Positions 22,458 through 34,205 are shown, numbered from the stretch's first letter. The stretch: 64,000 nt of DNA from Allolobophora icterica (GCA_963556255.1 OY744614.1:34785787-34849786), one strand, 5' to 3'. A program made the numbers and translations. The notes: generated from the sequence alone by a model not told the origin.

Positions 22458-23490
22458 ATGGTTCGGACTTACGTCAAGAAAACCGAGCGAGGGCAGTATG
22501 GAAACAAAAACCTGGAAGACGCGCTGAAGGCAGTTAATGACGGAACACCACTAATCAGAACGAGCAAAGAATACGGTATACCGGCGCGCACACTCAGACG
22601 ACACCGAGATAACAAAGTTCAACAACCCGGAAAGGTGGCTTTAGGAAGACACTTGCCTGCGCTTCCTTCTCACGTGGAGAAGGAAGCGCAGGCAAGTCCA
22701 GACGATGGAGCAATCCATGTACGGGTTGACTGTGAACGACGTCAAGCGTCTGGCGTTTGAAATAGCGGAGTCATACAATTTGAAACATCCGTTTAACAAG
22801 ACAAGTGGTAAGGCGGGAAGAGACTGGTTACATGGATTCTTTAGCCGATATCCAGATCTGTCAATCAGAAGTCCACAGGCAACGAATTTGTCTCGCGCTG
22901 TCGCCTTTAACAGACCACAGGTGCAGAAATTCTTTGCGCTCTACAAAGAGGTTCTTCAGAAGCGTCAGTTTCTTCCATCTCAAATCTGGAATATGGATGA
23001 AACGGGCATAACTAATGTACATAGACCCGTAAACGTCGTCGCAACGAAAGGCATTAGACAAGTGAGCAAAATCACAAGCGGAGAACGCGGAAAAACAGTT
23101 ACGGTGATATGCGCCATGAGTGCTGCGGGAACTTATCTCCCTCCCATGATGATATTTCCAAGGAAGAGGATGGTGGAAACTCTAATGGCCGGTGCTCCGC
23201 CGCAGTCACTGGGCTGTTGCAGTGCAAGCGGGTGGACAGATTCCACGTTGTTCGCAGGATCGGTTTCAAAGAAGAAAGGGTCCATGAAATCCAGTCAACG
23301 GAAGAGCAGCTATCCATCAAGCACCGATGAGGAAGAGGAACCATGTGTAATGTGTGGGGAATGTTACAGTAGGCCGAGAGAAGTATGGTTGCAATGTCAA
23401 ATGTGTAAGTTTTTGGCTCATGAGGCTTCTATAGCGGGTGGCGCTCACTTTCTGTGCCCTAATTGTGATTCTGATGATGATATTGCTTAG
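22458..23490 (+). pseudogene. pogo/Tigger-like transposase, frameshifted and lacking part of the DDE core
   Basis: Start MVRTYVKKTERGQYGNKN follows an acceptor-like TTCTGTGTTAG. An N-terminal psq-type helix-turn-helix (LEDALKAVNDGTPLIRTSKE) is followed by a frameshift at the 22651-22697 hairpin. The second frame carries a CENP-B-like region (AGRDWLHGFFSRYPDLSIRS) and the DDE start (QIWNMDETGITNV, with the first catalytic Asp; ITSGERGKTVTVICAMSAAG; PPMMIFPRKRM). After GWTDSTLF the sequence jumps to a C-terminal Cys/His finger (CVMCGECYS, VWLQCQMCKFLAHE, CPNC). The block with the second and third catalytic acids is missing, so it is inactive. Confidence 0.85.
22651..22697. other. Perfect 21-bp-arm hairpin inside the transposase
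   Basis: Arms 22651-22671 and 22677-22697 are exact inverted copies around a 5-base loop. The reading frame shifts here, so one arm is probably a templated inverted copy of the other. Confidence 0.92.
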
Positions 23491-23879
23491 TACAGTTCTG
23501 CTTTAAATATTACGTGCCCCTATGATTGACTGTAAGGGCAAAGCTGCTTTAGTTAACACGTAAATAAGTTTGCAGGAGGACAGGAGGCAAATCGCCCACC
23601 CATGGGCGTTTTACCCCATAGTATGAGGCAAAACGCCTATTTGGGTAGTGACATATTTTTTGTAATTTCTTACTTCAATGTAACATAATTGTCATTAATT
23701 GATACATAACAAGTGGTAAATATAGTTTCTGTTACTTCCTAATCAATAGCTTTAATAAAATGTCAAACAGGACAGTTTTATTGCATTTTCTGCTTAATGT
23801 GGGCGTCTTGCCCCCACCTACCCTAACAACAGCATAAACCTAATAGGCCTAGTCGATCTAGAAACTGACATTAACAGAA

Positions 23880-24460
23880 TGGAATATATTTGGAAATGGT
23901 TCAAATCTTACAGAGAGGGCGGCCTTAAAACGGCAACTGCAGTTTTCAAAGAGACGAGAGTGCGCAAGCGAAAAAAACTATTTAAATGTGAAGCTGAAGA
24001 TGAAGGATTTTCAGATACACAAATGAAACATTTCGCATAGTCTAAATTATTTCAACCATTGTTGATATATATGGCAATCGTGTCGATTGACAGCCGCTTT
24101 GATCAACTGAGGATGCATCACGAGTCGCTTAAAATTCTTCACAAATTTCATGAGTGACAAAAACTGCAGTACGAATCTGGAGAAAAAGTTACAGCCGGCC
24201 AAACTAGGGATCTTGATGGTTTTTTGCTTGCTGAGGAGTTGCAATCATGCCAGTTCTATAATTCCTGCAGCGACCTACAATGATCCCGTTAAGATTTTGC
24301 AATTTCTTACAAAAAACAATTCAAGCGATATAGTGACTTTCCTAACACGCACATTGCACTTCGAATACTTCTGACTGCTCCTGTCACTGCACATGTAAGC
24401 TTCTGTAGTGAAATCATTTCGGATTTTGCATCCATCAAGGCTCGCAAGATTTACTTATGA
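23880..24460 (+). pseudogene. hAT (ZMYM1-like) transposase C-terminal remnant
   Basis: In broken frames: FKCEAEDEGFSDTQMKHF, SIDSRFDQLRMHHESLKILH, DPVKILQFLTKNNSSDIVTF, NTHIALRILLTAPV and SIKARKIYL. This order resembles the end of ZMYM1-type hAT transposases, where RFDQL, the LNFL segment and the IALRILLTIPVTVASGERSFSKL dimerisation helix occur. Multiple stops. It directly follows the pogo element. Confidence 0.6.
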
Positions 24461-24740
24461 AAAAAAACATTTTAGAAGATAGAACCCACGCTATAATTGT
24501 CTGTGGTGACTAACACACTTTCAATTAAAAGGAAGCTAAAATATTTTAACTACGCCCTATAAACATCCCTTTTCAGTTGTCAGATATTCAAATAATTAAA
24601 TAAACATAATCATTGCTTCCATAGTAAAATGTTTGTATTAAGAGCCTGATTTGCCTTTTGTGTTCATTAACCATTTAATTTCGATTTTGCGTTATTTTAA
24701 TACATATTGCCAATACTGTAGGCCCTATTGGCAGGAAATA
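24461..24740. other. No gene seen
   Basis: AT-rich with short frames only. Confidence 0.45.
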
Positions 24741-24808
24741 AACTCAGCAATGCCATTTTTGCTTGGGGCCCGATCATCGCTTGCTGCCTTGGGCCCCGCA
24801 CACCGTAG

Positions 24809-24905
24809 GGCCGGGCCTGACACTGATCGGACAAAACTCACAAAATTCTTCCTTCGCAGGTCTTCCAGAACCTGTCTTAGCTCTGGCTCGTCAGCCAAAT
24901 AAGTG
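24809..24905 (-). other. Non-repeat tail downstream of the 45-bp array (minus strand)
   Basis: Reading the minus strand out of the array gives VSSNVEMGDTYLADEPELRQ then VLEDLRRKNF, followed by GTGAGT, a good donor. The Leu/charged pattern looks helical and coding, but no homologue is recalled. Beyond the donor the frame enters GGGCCC-rich repeat-like sequence. Confidence 0.3.
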
Positions 24906-27900
24906 TCACCCATCTCAACATTAGACGACACCTCGGTAGTGTCCCCCACCTCAACACCAGACGACACAGCGTATGCCTCAGGACTGTCCCTCACCTCAAT
25001 ACCAGAAGACAGCGTCTGCCTCGGGAGGGTCCCCCAGCTCAACACCAGAAGACACAGCGTATGCCTCGGGAGTGCCCCCCACCTCAACACCAGAAGACAC
25101 AGCTTCTGCCTCAGTAGTGTCCCCCATCTCAACACCAGAAGACACAGCTTCTGCCTCAGTAGTGTCCCCCACCTCAACACCAGAAGACACAGCTTCTGCC
25201 TCATTAGTGCCCCCAACCTCAACACCAGAAGACACAGCTTCTGCCTCAGTAGTGTCCCCCACCTCAACACCAGAAGACACAGCTTCTGCCTCATTAGTGT
25301 CCCCCACCTCAACACCAGAAGACACAGCCTCTGCCTCAGTAGTGTCCCCCACCTCAACACTAGAAGACACAGCGTCTGCCTCGGGAGTGCCCCCCACCTA
25401 ACACCAGAAGACACAGCGTCTGCCTCGGGAGTGTAAGCCACCTCAACACCAGAAGACACAGCTTCTGCCTCAGTAGCGTCCCCCACCTCAACACCAGAAG
25501 ACACGGCGTCTGCCTCGGGAGTGTAAGCCACCTCAACACCAGAAGACACAGCTTCTGCCTCAGTAGCGTCCCCCACCTCAACACCAGAAGACACAGCATC
25601 TGCCTCAGTAGTGTACCCCACCTCAACACCAGAAGACACAGCTTCTGCCTCAGTAGTGTCCCCCACCTCAATACCAGAAGACACAGCGTCTGCCTCGGGA
25701 GTGTCCCCCACCTCAACACCAGAAGACACAGCGTCTGCCTCGGGAGTGCCCCCCACCTCAACACCAGAAGACACAGCTTCTGCCTCAGTAGTGTCCCCCA
25801 CCTCAACACCAGAAGACACAGCTTCTGCCTCAGTAGTGTCCCCACCTCAACACTAGAAGACACAGCGTGTGCATCGGGAGTGTCCCCCACCTCAACACCA
25901 GAAGACACAGCGTCTGCCTCAGTAGTGTCCCCCACCTCAATACCAGAAGACATAGCGTCTGCCTCGGGAGTGTCCCCCACCTCAACACCAGAAGACATAG
26001 CGTATGCCTCGGGAGTGCCCCCCACCTCAACACCAGAAGACACAGCGTCTGCCTCGGGAGTGCCCCCCACCTCAACACCAGAAGACACAGCTTCTGCCTC
26101 AGTAGTGTCCCCACCTCAACACTAGAAGACACAGCGTCTGCATCGGGAGTGTAAGCCACCTCAACACCAGAAGACACAGCTTCTGCCTCAGTAGTGTCCC
26201 CACCTCAACACCAGAAGACACAGCGTCTGCCTCGGGAGTGTAAGCCACCTCAACACCAGAAGACACAGCTTCTGCCTCAGTAGCGTCCCCCACCTCAACA
26301 CCAGAAGACACAGCATCTGCCTCAGTAGTGTCCCCCACCTCAACACCAGAAGACACAGCTTCTGCCTCAGTAGTGTCCCCCACCTCAATACCAGAAGACA
26401 CAGCGTCTGCCTCGGGAGTGTCCCCCACCTCAACACCAGAAGACACAGCGTATGCCTCGGAAGTGCCCCCCACCTCAACACCAGAAGACACAGCTTCTGC
26501 CTCAGTAGTGTCCCCCACCTCAACACCAGAAGACACAGCTTCTGCCTCAGTAGTGTCCCCACCTCAACACTAGAAGACACAGCGTCTGCATCGGGAGTGT
26601 CCCCACCTCAACACCAGAAGACACAGCGTCTGCCTCAGTAGTGTCCCCCACCTCAATACCAGAAGACATAGCGTCTGCCTCGGGAGTGTCTCCCACCTCA
26701 ACACCAGAAGACATAGCTTCTGCCTCAGTAGTGTCCCCCACCTCAATACCAGAAGACATAGCGTCTGCCTCGGGAGTGTCCCCCACCTCAACACCAGAAG
26801 ACATAGCTTCTGCTTCAGTAGTGTCCCCCACCTCAACACCAGAAGACACAGCTTCTGCCTCAGCAGTGTCCCCCACCTCAACACCAGAGGACACACCTTC
26901 TACCTCAGTAGTGTCCCCCACCTCAACACCAGAAGACACAGCGTATGCCTCGGGAGTGCCCCCCACCTCAACACCAGAAGACACAGCTTCTGCCTCAGTA
27001 GTGTCCCCCACCTCAATACCAGAAGACACAGCGTCTGCCTCAGGAGTGTCCCCCACCTCAACACCAGACGACACAGCTTCTGCCTCAGTAGTGTCCCCCA
27101 CCTCAACACCAGAAGACACAGCTTCTGCCTCAGTAGTGTCCCCCACCTCAACACCAGAAGACACAGCATCTGCTTCGGAAGTGTCCCCCACCTCAACACC
27201 AGAAGACACAGCGTCTGCCTCGGGAGTGTCCCCCACCTGAACACCAGAAGACACAGCTTCTGCCTCAGTAGCTTCTGCCTCAGTAGTGTCCCCCACCTCA
27301 ATACCAGAAGACAGCTTCTGCCTCAGTAGTGTCCCCCACCTCAACACTAGAAGACACAGCTTCTGCCTGAGTAGTGTCCCCCACCTCAACACCAGAAGAC
27401 ACAGCGTATGCCTGAGTAGTGTCCCCCACCTCAACACCAGAAGACACAGCGTATGCCTCGGTAGTGCCCCCCCACCTCAACACCAGAAGACACAGCCTCT
27501 GCCTCAGTAGTGTCCCCCACCTCAACACTAGAAGACACAGCTTCTGCCTCAGTAGTGTCCCCCACCTCAACACTAGAAGGCACAGCATCTGCCTCGGGAG
27601 TGCCCCCCACCTCAACACCAGAAGACACAGCGTCTGCCTCAGTAGTGTCCGCCACCTCAACACTAGAAGACACAGCGTCTGCATCGGGAGTGTCCCCCAC
27701 CTCAACACCAGAAGACATAGCTTCTGCCTCAGTAGTGTCCCCCACCTCAATACCAGAAGACACAGCTTCTGCCTCGGGAGTGCCTCCCACCTCAACACCA
27801 GAAGACATAGCTTCTGCCTCAGTAGTGTCCCCCACCTCAATACCAGAAGACACAGCGTCTGCATCGGGAGTGTCCCCCACCTGAACACCAGAAGACACAG

Positions 27901-28500
27901 CTTCTGCCTCAGTAGCTTCTGCCTCAGTAGTGTCCCCCACCTCAATACCAGAAGACACAGCTTCTGCCTCAGTAGTGTCCCCAACCTCAACACCAGAAGA
28001 CACAGCTTCTGCCTCAGTAGTGTCCCCCACCTCAACACCAGAAGACACAGCGTATGCCTCGGGAGTGCCCCCCCACCTCAACACCAGAAGACACAGCGTA
28101 TGCCTCAGTAGTGTCCCCCACCTCAACACCAGAAGACACAGCGTATGCCTCAGTAGCGTCCCCCACCTCAACACTAGAAGACACAGCATCTGCCTCGGGA
28201 GTGCCCCCCCCACCTCAACACCAGAAGACACAGCTTCTGCCTCAGTAGTGTCTGCCACCTCAACACTAGAAGACACAGCGTCTGCCTCGGGAGTGTCCCC
28301 CACCTCAACACCAGAAGACATAGCTTCTGCCTCAGTAGTGTCCCCCACCTCAATACCAGAAGACACAGCTTCTGCCTCAGTAGTGTCCCCAACGTCAATA
28401 CCAGAAGACACAGCTTCTGCCTCGGGAGTGCCCCCCACCTCAATACCAGAAGACACAACTTCTGCCTCGGGAGTGCCCCCCCCCCCACCTCAATACCAGA
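24893..28500. repeat. 45-bp minisatellite array, family A, about 80 copies
   Basis: Consensus GTGTCCCCCACCTCAACACC, AGAAGACACAGCTTCTGCCT, CAGTA. Plus-strand reading is VSPTSTPEDTASASV; minus-strand reading is EAEAVSSGVEVGDTT. Because 45 is a multiple of three, two of three frames per strand stay open. Single-base C-run differences shift the frame repeatedly. In the VSPTST phase the plus strand has several stops (TGTAAGCC near 25430, 25530, 26150 and 26240; CCTGAACA near 27238 and 27880; CCTGAGTA near 27368 and 27410). The same changes are only missense on the minus strand. Confidence 0.95.
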
Positions 28501-29870
28501 AGACACAGCGTCTTCCTCGGGGGTGTCATCCACCACAACACAAGACGTCACCGCGTCCTCCTCGGGGTGACCTCCACCCAAACACAACACCACAGGACGC
28601 CGGGTCTACCACGGGAGTGTCCTCCACTCCAACACCACAGAACACCGCGTCTTCCTCGGGGGTGACCTCCACCCAAACACAACACCACAGGACGCCGGGT
28701 CTACCACGGGAGTGTCCTCCACTCCAACACCACAGAACACCGCGTCTTCCTCGGGGGTGACCTCCACCCAAACACAAGACGTCACCGCGTCCTCCTCGGG
28801 GGTGACCTCCACCCAAACACAAGACGTCACCGCGTCTTCCTCGGGGGTGACCTCCACCCAAACACAACACCACAGAACACCGGGTCTACCACGGGAGTGT
28901 CCTCCACTCCAACACCACAGGACACCGGGTCTACCACGGGAGTGTCCTCCACTCCAACACCACAGGACACCGGGTCTACCACGGGAGTGTCCTCCACTCC
29001 AACACCACAGAACACCGCGTCTTCCTCGGGGGTGACCTCCACCCAAACACAAGACGTCACCGCGTCTTCCTCGGGGGTGACCTCCACCCAAACACAACAC
29101 CACAGGACACCGGGTCTACCACGGGAGTGTCCTCCACTCAAACACCACAGGACACCGGGTCTACCACGGGAGTGTCCTCCACTCCAACACCACAGGACAC
29201 CGGGTCTACCACGGGAGTGTCCTCCACTCCAACACCACAGGACGCCGGGTCTACCACGGGAGTGTCCTCCACTCCAACACCACAGAACACCGCGTCTTCC
29301 TCGGGGGTGACCTCCACCCAAACACAAGACGTCACCGCGTCTTCCTCGGGGGTGACCTCCACCCAAACACAACACCACAGGACACCGGGTCTACCACGGG
29401 AGTGTCCTCCACTCAAACACCACAGGACACCGGGTCTACCACGGGAGTGTCCTCCACTCCAACACCACAGGACACCGGGTCTACCACCGGAGTGTCCTCC
29501 ACTCCAACACCACAGGACGCCGGGTCTACCACGGGAGTGTCCTCCACTCCAACACCACAGAACACCGCGTCTTCCTCGGGGGTGACCTCCACCCAAACAC
29601 AAGACGTCACCGCGTCTTCCTCGGGGGTGACCTCCACCCAAACGCAACACCAGAGAACACCGGGTCTACCACGGGAGTGTCCTCCACTCCAACACCACAG
29701 GACACCGGGTCTACCACGGGAGTGTCCTCCACTCCAACACCACAGGACACCGGGTCTACCACGGGAGTGTCCTCCACTCCAACACCACAGAACACCGCGT
29801 CTTCCTCGGGGGTGACCTCCACCCAAACACAAGACGTCACCGCGTCTTCCTCGGGGTGACCTCCACCTTA
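28501..29870. repeat. 45-bp minisatellite array, family B, with 275/230-bp higher-order period
   Basis: Two related 45-mers alternate: GTGACCTCCACCCAAACACA type and GTGTCCTCCACTCCAACACC type, homologous to family A in length and phase. A hybrid 50-bp unit recurs, giving super-periods (GACGTC-containing unit at 28817, 29047, 29322, 29597, 29827) of 230, 275, 275 and 230 bp. Each super-period shifts the frame by two bases, so no single frame can run through. Confidence 0.93.
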
Positions 29871-29880
29871 AAAAAAGACG

Positions 29881-30223
29881 TCACCACCACACCAACACTA
29901 TTATCATCAGCATCAGCAGCATCTGCAGCAGCAGCAGCAACAACAACATGCTGATCAAAAGACCTGTTTGACTGAAATCTCGATTCGAATTTACAATGAC
30001 GCCGTCGTTATCGAACGCGTAGTCGTCATCATCGTCATCATCATCATCATCATCATCAGCATCATCATTTTCACAGAAGGGGAGATTGGTATGAGGGAGA
30101 GTCATAGGTCTGATGCGTGCGTTGCCACTCGCACCATCGTCTGCTGCAGGACCTGGATGACGCAAGTCTCCATTTGTAATTAGAATAACACCGTCGTCAT
30201 CGAACGTGTTGTCGTCATCATCG

Positions 30224-30272
<49 letters not shown>

Positions 30273-30427
30273 TTTCACAGAAGGGGAGATTGGTATGAGG
30301 GAGAGTCATAGGTCTGATGCGTGCGTTGCCACTCGCACCATCGTCTGCTGCAGGACCTGGATGACGTAAGTCTCCATTTGTAATTAGAATAACACCGTCG
30401 TCATCGAACGTGTTGTCGTCATCATCG

Positions 30428-30458
<31 letters not shown>

Positions 30459-31203
30459 TTTCACAGAAGGGGAGATTGGTATGAGGGAGAGTCATAGGTC
30501 TGATGCGTGCGTTGCCACTCGCACCATCGTCTGCTGCAGGACCTGGATGACGTAAGTCTCCATTTGTAATTAGAATAACACCGTCGTCATCGAACGTGTT
30601 GTCGTCATCATCGTCATCATCATCATCATCATCATCAGCATCATCATCATTTTCACAGAAGGGGAGATTGGTATTAGGGAGAGTCATAGGTCTGATGCGT
30701 GCGTTGCCACTCGCACCATCGTCTGCTGCAGGACCTGGATGACGCAAGTCTCCATTTGTAATTAGAATAACACCGTCGTCATCGAACGTGTTGTCGTCAT
30801 CATCGTCATCATCATCATCATCTTCATTATTAAAGAAGGGGAGATTGGTGTGACGGGCAGTTGGAGGACTAATGCAGCGGCTGCCACTCGCAGCATCACC
30901 CTCAGCGCATCGCGCATTCTCGTTTATCAGAACATCTGAATGACAAAATCGGTTGTGGCCTCTATGGGTCGGGATATTGTGAAAAGCGACTTCAGCCGCA
31001 GCATCGCTTGGATTCCCGACATCTATTACGACCCAATCATCATACCTGTTCACCTGGCCTACCTGCAGGACCGGAGGGAGACGGAGGTCGCCTCGCAGCA
31101 CGTCCGAAGACGGACCCGCAACCTCGTCCTCGCCTTCCACAGGACCCACGCGATCCCGGGGTCGACCGGCGAACAGAAAACGGCTTAGGAACCGTCGAAG
31201 CAT
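29881..31203 (-). CDS. Predicted Asp-rich tandem-repeat protein, about 440 codons
   Basis: An open minus-strand frame with ATG at 31203 (MLRRFLSRFLFAGRPRDRVG). A unique N-terminal part includes VNRYDDWVVIDVGNPSDAAA. Five tandem units of about 180-200 bp follow, each with an Asp tract of 8-21 residues and conserved NTFDDDGVILITNGDLRHPG, PAADDGASGNARIRPMTLPH, TNLPFCEN. The Asp tracts are GAT microsatellites; the sequence between them is conserved at protein level. No transmembrane segment or known domain is evident, and the last 30 codons are Leu/Met-rich from a CAG/CAT repeat. It could be a host gene, one exon of a larger gene or part of a mobile element. Confidence 0.4.
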
Positions 31204-31350
31204 CTCGTCTCGCAAATCTGTCGAGAAAAGACAAAAAACCTACCAAATATCGCAGAGATATCTCTCCAAGAAATCGCCAATACAGCCAACCATAAGCGGA
31301 CGTGAATCAACAATGACGATTAGGTCACCGGAAGGAGATTCAGTCGATAA

Positions 31351-31358
31351 TGACGTCA
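31351..31358. promoter_or_regulatory. CRE/ATF palindrome TGACGTCA
   Basis: A perfect 8-bp cAMP-response-element palindrome about 150 bp upstream of the ATG at 31203 on the minus strand. Chance occurrence is possible. Confidence 0.3.
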
Positions 31359-31660
31359 CGTCGCTCAGACGAGCGCCTCGGCCGTGGTTATCTGGTAAAT
31401 GGCGCAATTTACAGGCATGTAGGTCATTCTCACACACGACAGAAATATCATAGTGACAATACAATTAACACTTGAAATAATAATAATAATAGCAACGTAT
31501 TCATCCTACGCAAGAAATATTTCTGCGAGTACTCTCTACCTTCACAGAATTTTTCAAAATTTATAGCGCTAGATCACCGATAACTCGACAGCCAAGCTCA
31601 AAACTCACAGCGTGTGAGTTCAATCCTCGCACAGTGTACCATCGATCGATCATTAGTCAG

Positions 31661-32066
<406 letters not shown>

Positions 32067-32372
32067 TCCGTTGTTCTTCTTGCTAATTTTATACGATGCG
32101 ATGAATTTCGGGCAAAGCTTCTTCTCACTTTCACACCTCTCCAACTCTCAGTTCCACGCGTATATTTGCCACGCAACACCACGTGCGACATTCGACTGCG
32201 ATTAGATCAGAAAATTCTCATGCACGCAAATATTTAATTGTTTTCAACCAATAAAAATCTCTCCACTGCCTGTTCATTGGGAATCGATCAAAGGCAATCG
32301 ATCAAATCTACGAGATCCGACCAATAACATTCGGACACTGTATTTCTCGCTTACTTCCTTGCGCCCTCTTCT

Positions 32373-32391
32373 CTCCGTCTGTCTGTGTCTG

Positions 32392-32428
<37 letters not shown>

Positions 32429-32620
32429 GTTGATATCTCTCATTTTCTTGTCATCCTTTTATGCATCATTTTGTCTCTTTGTGTCTCTCTGTCTCCTCTG
32501 CCAGTCTGTACCTCTGTGTCTATCATAGTCACCGACTCTACCTCAATATGTCTGTCTGTCTGCCTACCTGTCTGTCGGTCTGTCTGCCCCTCTTTCTCCA
32601 TCATAGTCACCTGCTCTGCT
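32373..32620. repeat. CTGT/TCTC-rich low-complexity region
   Basis: Imperfect CTGT tetranucleotide and CT repeats interrupted by short unique words. Confidence 0.85.
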
Positions 32621-33760
32621 TCAAAATGTCTGGGCGCCAGAGCTGAAGCCTTGAAACAAATTTCTGCTCGTGCGATGAACAGAACCCCGGACGTTACAAT
32701 GAGCAGTCAATCGCGCTAATCACCAGGCCATCGCTGTGGTGTTGTTCTCTCACTGCTAAGGCCACAATCAATGACGTTTAACTCATTCAGATCATTCCAG
32801 AGATCATTGTCGGCCTTGATATGACTCCTCACCCCTCAGTTTCCTCACAATCTCAGAATCAATAGGCCTAACTGTCCTTGGTCAAACATGCCAGAGCCAG
32901 CTAGCTGAAGAAAGCTCCCTCCGTTACTCAACATAAGCCTTTAAGACATCGTTGATTTTGACTTATACTTTGCTGATAGGAAAAATGGATAAATTTGTTC
33001 TTAAACGAAAAACGCGCATTTGACCTGTGTTAGTCTCAGAGCTGACATTGTAGACGATAACATTGCCAGTATGGAGGTAAGCTCATCAGCGTTTCATGAT
33101 CACTTACTGGCAGGGTAATAGGGGTAATAAATTGGTACCGCCACTTTTTAAACCAAGTCCCACCCAGACACTGTCTCGTATGTTGGAACCCGTACCCTCC
33201 GTGTTAAGGCGAGCGCTCTAACTAATCGGATAGTGTCCTTTGGTAGCCGATTAAGGAGGCAGCTGGAAATGATATTGTGTCTGTTTGGTTTAACTTTCTG
33301 CTGTAAATAATATTTTACAGGCTTTTGCCAACATTCATTCGCCTACGTCAATGTGAATTAATTGACCGTTTAAATTACTGTCCCTAACTTTGGATGAACT
33401 GCAGTAGACTCCTTGTTTTTTCTATAGACTACTAGAGGTTTACAGCATAATAGCCTAATGAGGTCCAGTGCTCGCACTGAAAAGCAATAAAAAATATCAT
33501 TGCTACTTTCTGGCTCTGGCGTTAGCAATTTTCTACATAGTATTATAGATGTCTCCCTTTACTTATGCCAAAATTTTTGGTTCATCCTCAAACTTGCAAT
33601 TTCTATACCTTGGATATTCATGACCTCACCAGTCTCTAAAACTGAGCTCATGGCCCATTTATTGACCCATCCCAATTGCTGACATTACCCATAATTTTCT
33701 AGAACCTATCACATATTCTGAACAGGTACCATTCCTGTAAACTTTTCAATTATTATTATT
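32621..33760. other. No gene seen
   Basis: Around 33115-33180 there is sequence resembling the hAT MITE at 18694 (TTGGTACCGCCACTTTTTAA). Otherwise unique, short frames only. Confidence 0.45.
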
Positions 33761-34125
33761 ATTACTAGCTGTAAACCCGTGAAAAATCACGGTATATAAA
33801 AAACAATTATTAATAACGTCATATTATAGGCCTATAGCCGTCGTCAAGACAACCGTCGCCAAGGCGGCAGTACAGTGACGTCACAATAGTGTTTGTTTAC
33901 GGGACAGACAGACGTACAACGGTTATTATGTAAGTTGACTAGTGTATTTGCCCGTCATAATTATGACGTCATATTATAGGCCAATATGTATCGTTGGTTA
34001 TCGCCGTCGTCAAGACGACCGTCGTCAAGACAAACTGTTTATGTTTCACAATAGAACAGAACCCGTTTGTGACGTAGCGTCCCCCGACAGACGGACACTA
34101 TATGGATATTATATAAGAGATAATT
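33761..34125. repeat. Dispersed repeat with internal duplication and CRE palindromes
   Basis: Begins after an ATT run with TACTAGCTGTAAACCCGTG, a word typical of invertebrate interspersed repeats. GTCATATTATAGGCC and GCCGTCGTCAAGAC each occur twice within the block. TGACGTCA is present at 33876-33883 and 33964-33971. No ORF. Confidence 0.6.
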
Positions 34126-34205
34126 AATTAGTAACTTCTATTGCGCCGGTGTCTAATGCACAAGGCATCAACCGATGGCACACCGAAACCAAGCCGTAAT
34201 CAGGT
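34126..34205 (+). repeat. Dispersed repeat, copy 2 of 2
   Basis: Gap-free partner of 3020-3099. Confidence 0.85.

Larger units (their letters stand above)
21968..23818 (+). mobile_element. pogo-type DNA transposon, 1,851 bp, internally deleted
   Basis: Perfect 20-bp terminal inverted repeats GGTGGGGGCAAGACGCCCAC flanked by TA on both sides (21966-21967, 23819-23820), as for Tc1/mariner-pogo elements. Subterminal words GGCAAAACGCC or close variants occur near 21992, 22332, 23585 and 23626. Encodes the broken transposase at 22458-23490. Confidence 0.9.

Noticed and set aside
24903..28760. Plus-strand mucin-like ORFs (VSPTSTPEDTASASV repeats)
   Set aside because: Each is ended by frame shifts and by recurrent in-phase stops, with no flanking signal peptide or non-repeat domain on that strand.
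24893..29870. Regular repeats that could be taken for a CRISPR array
   Set aside because: Units are contiguous 45-bp tandem copies without unique spacers, in an animal genome.
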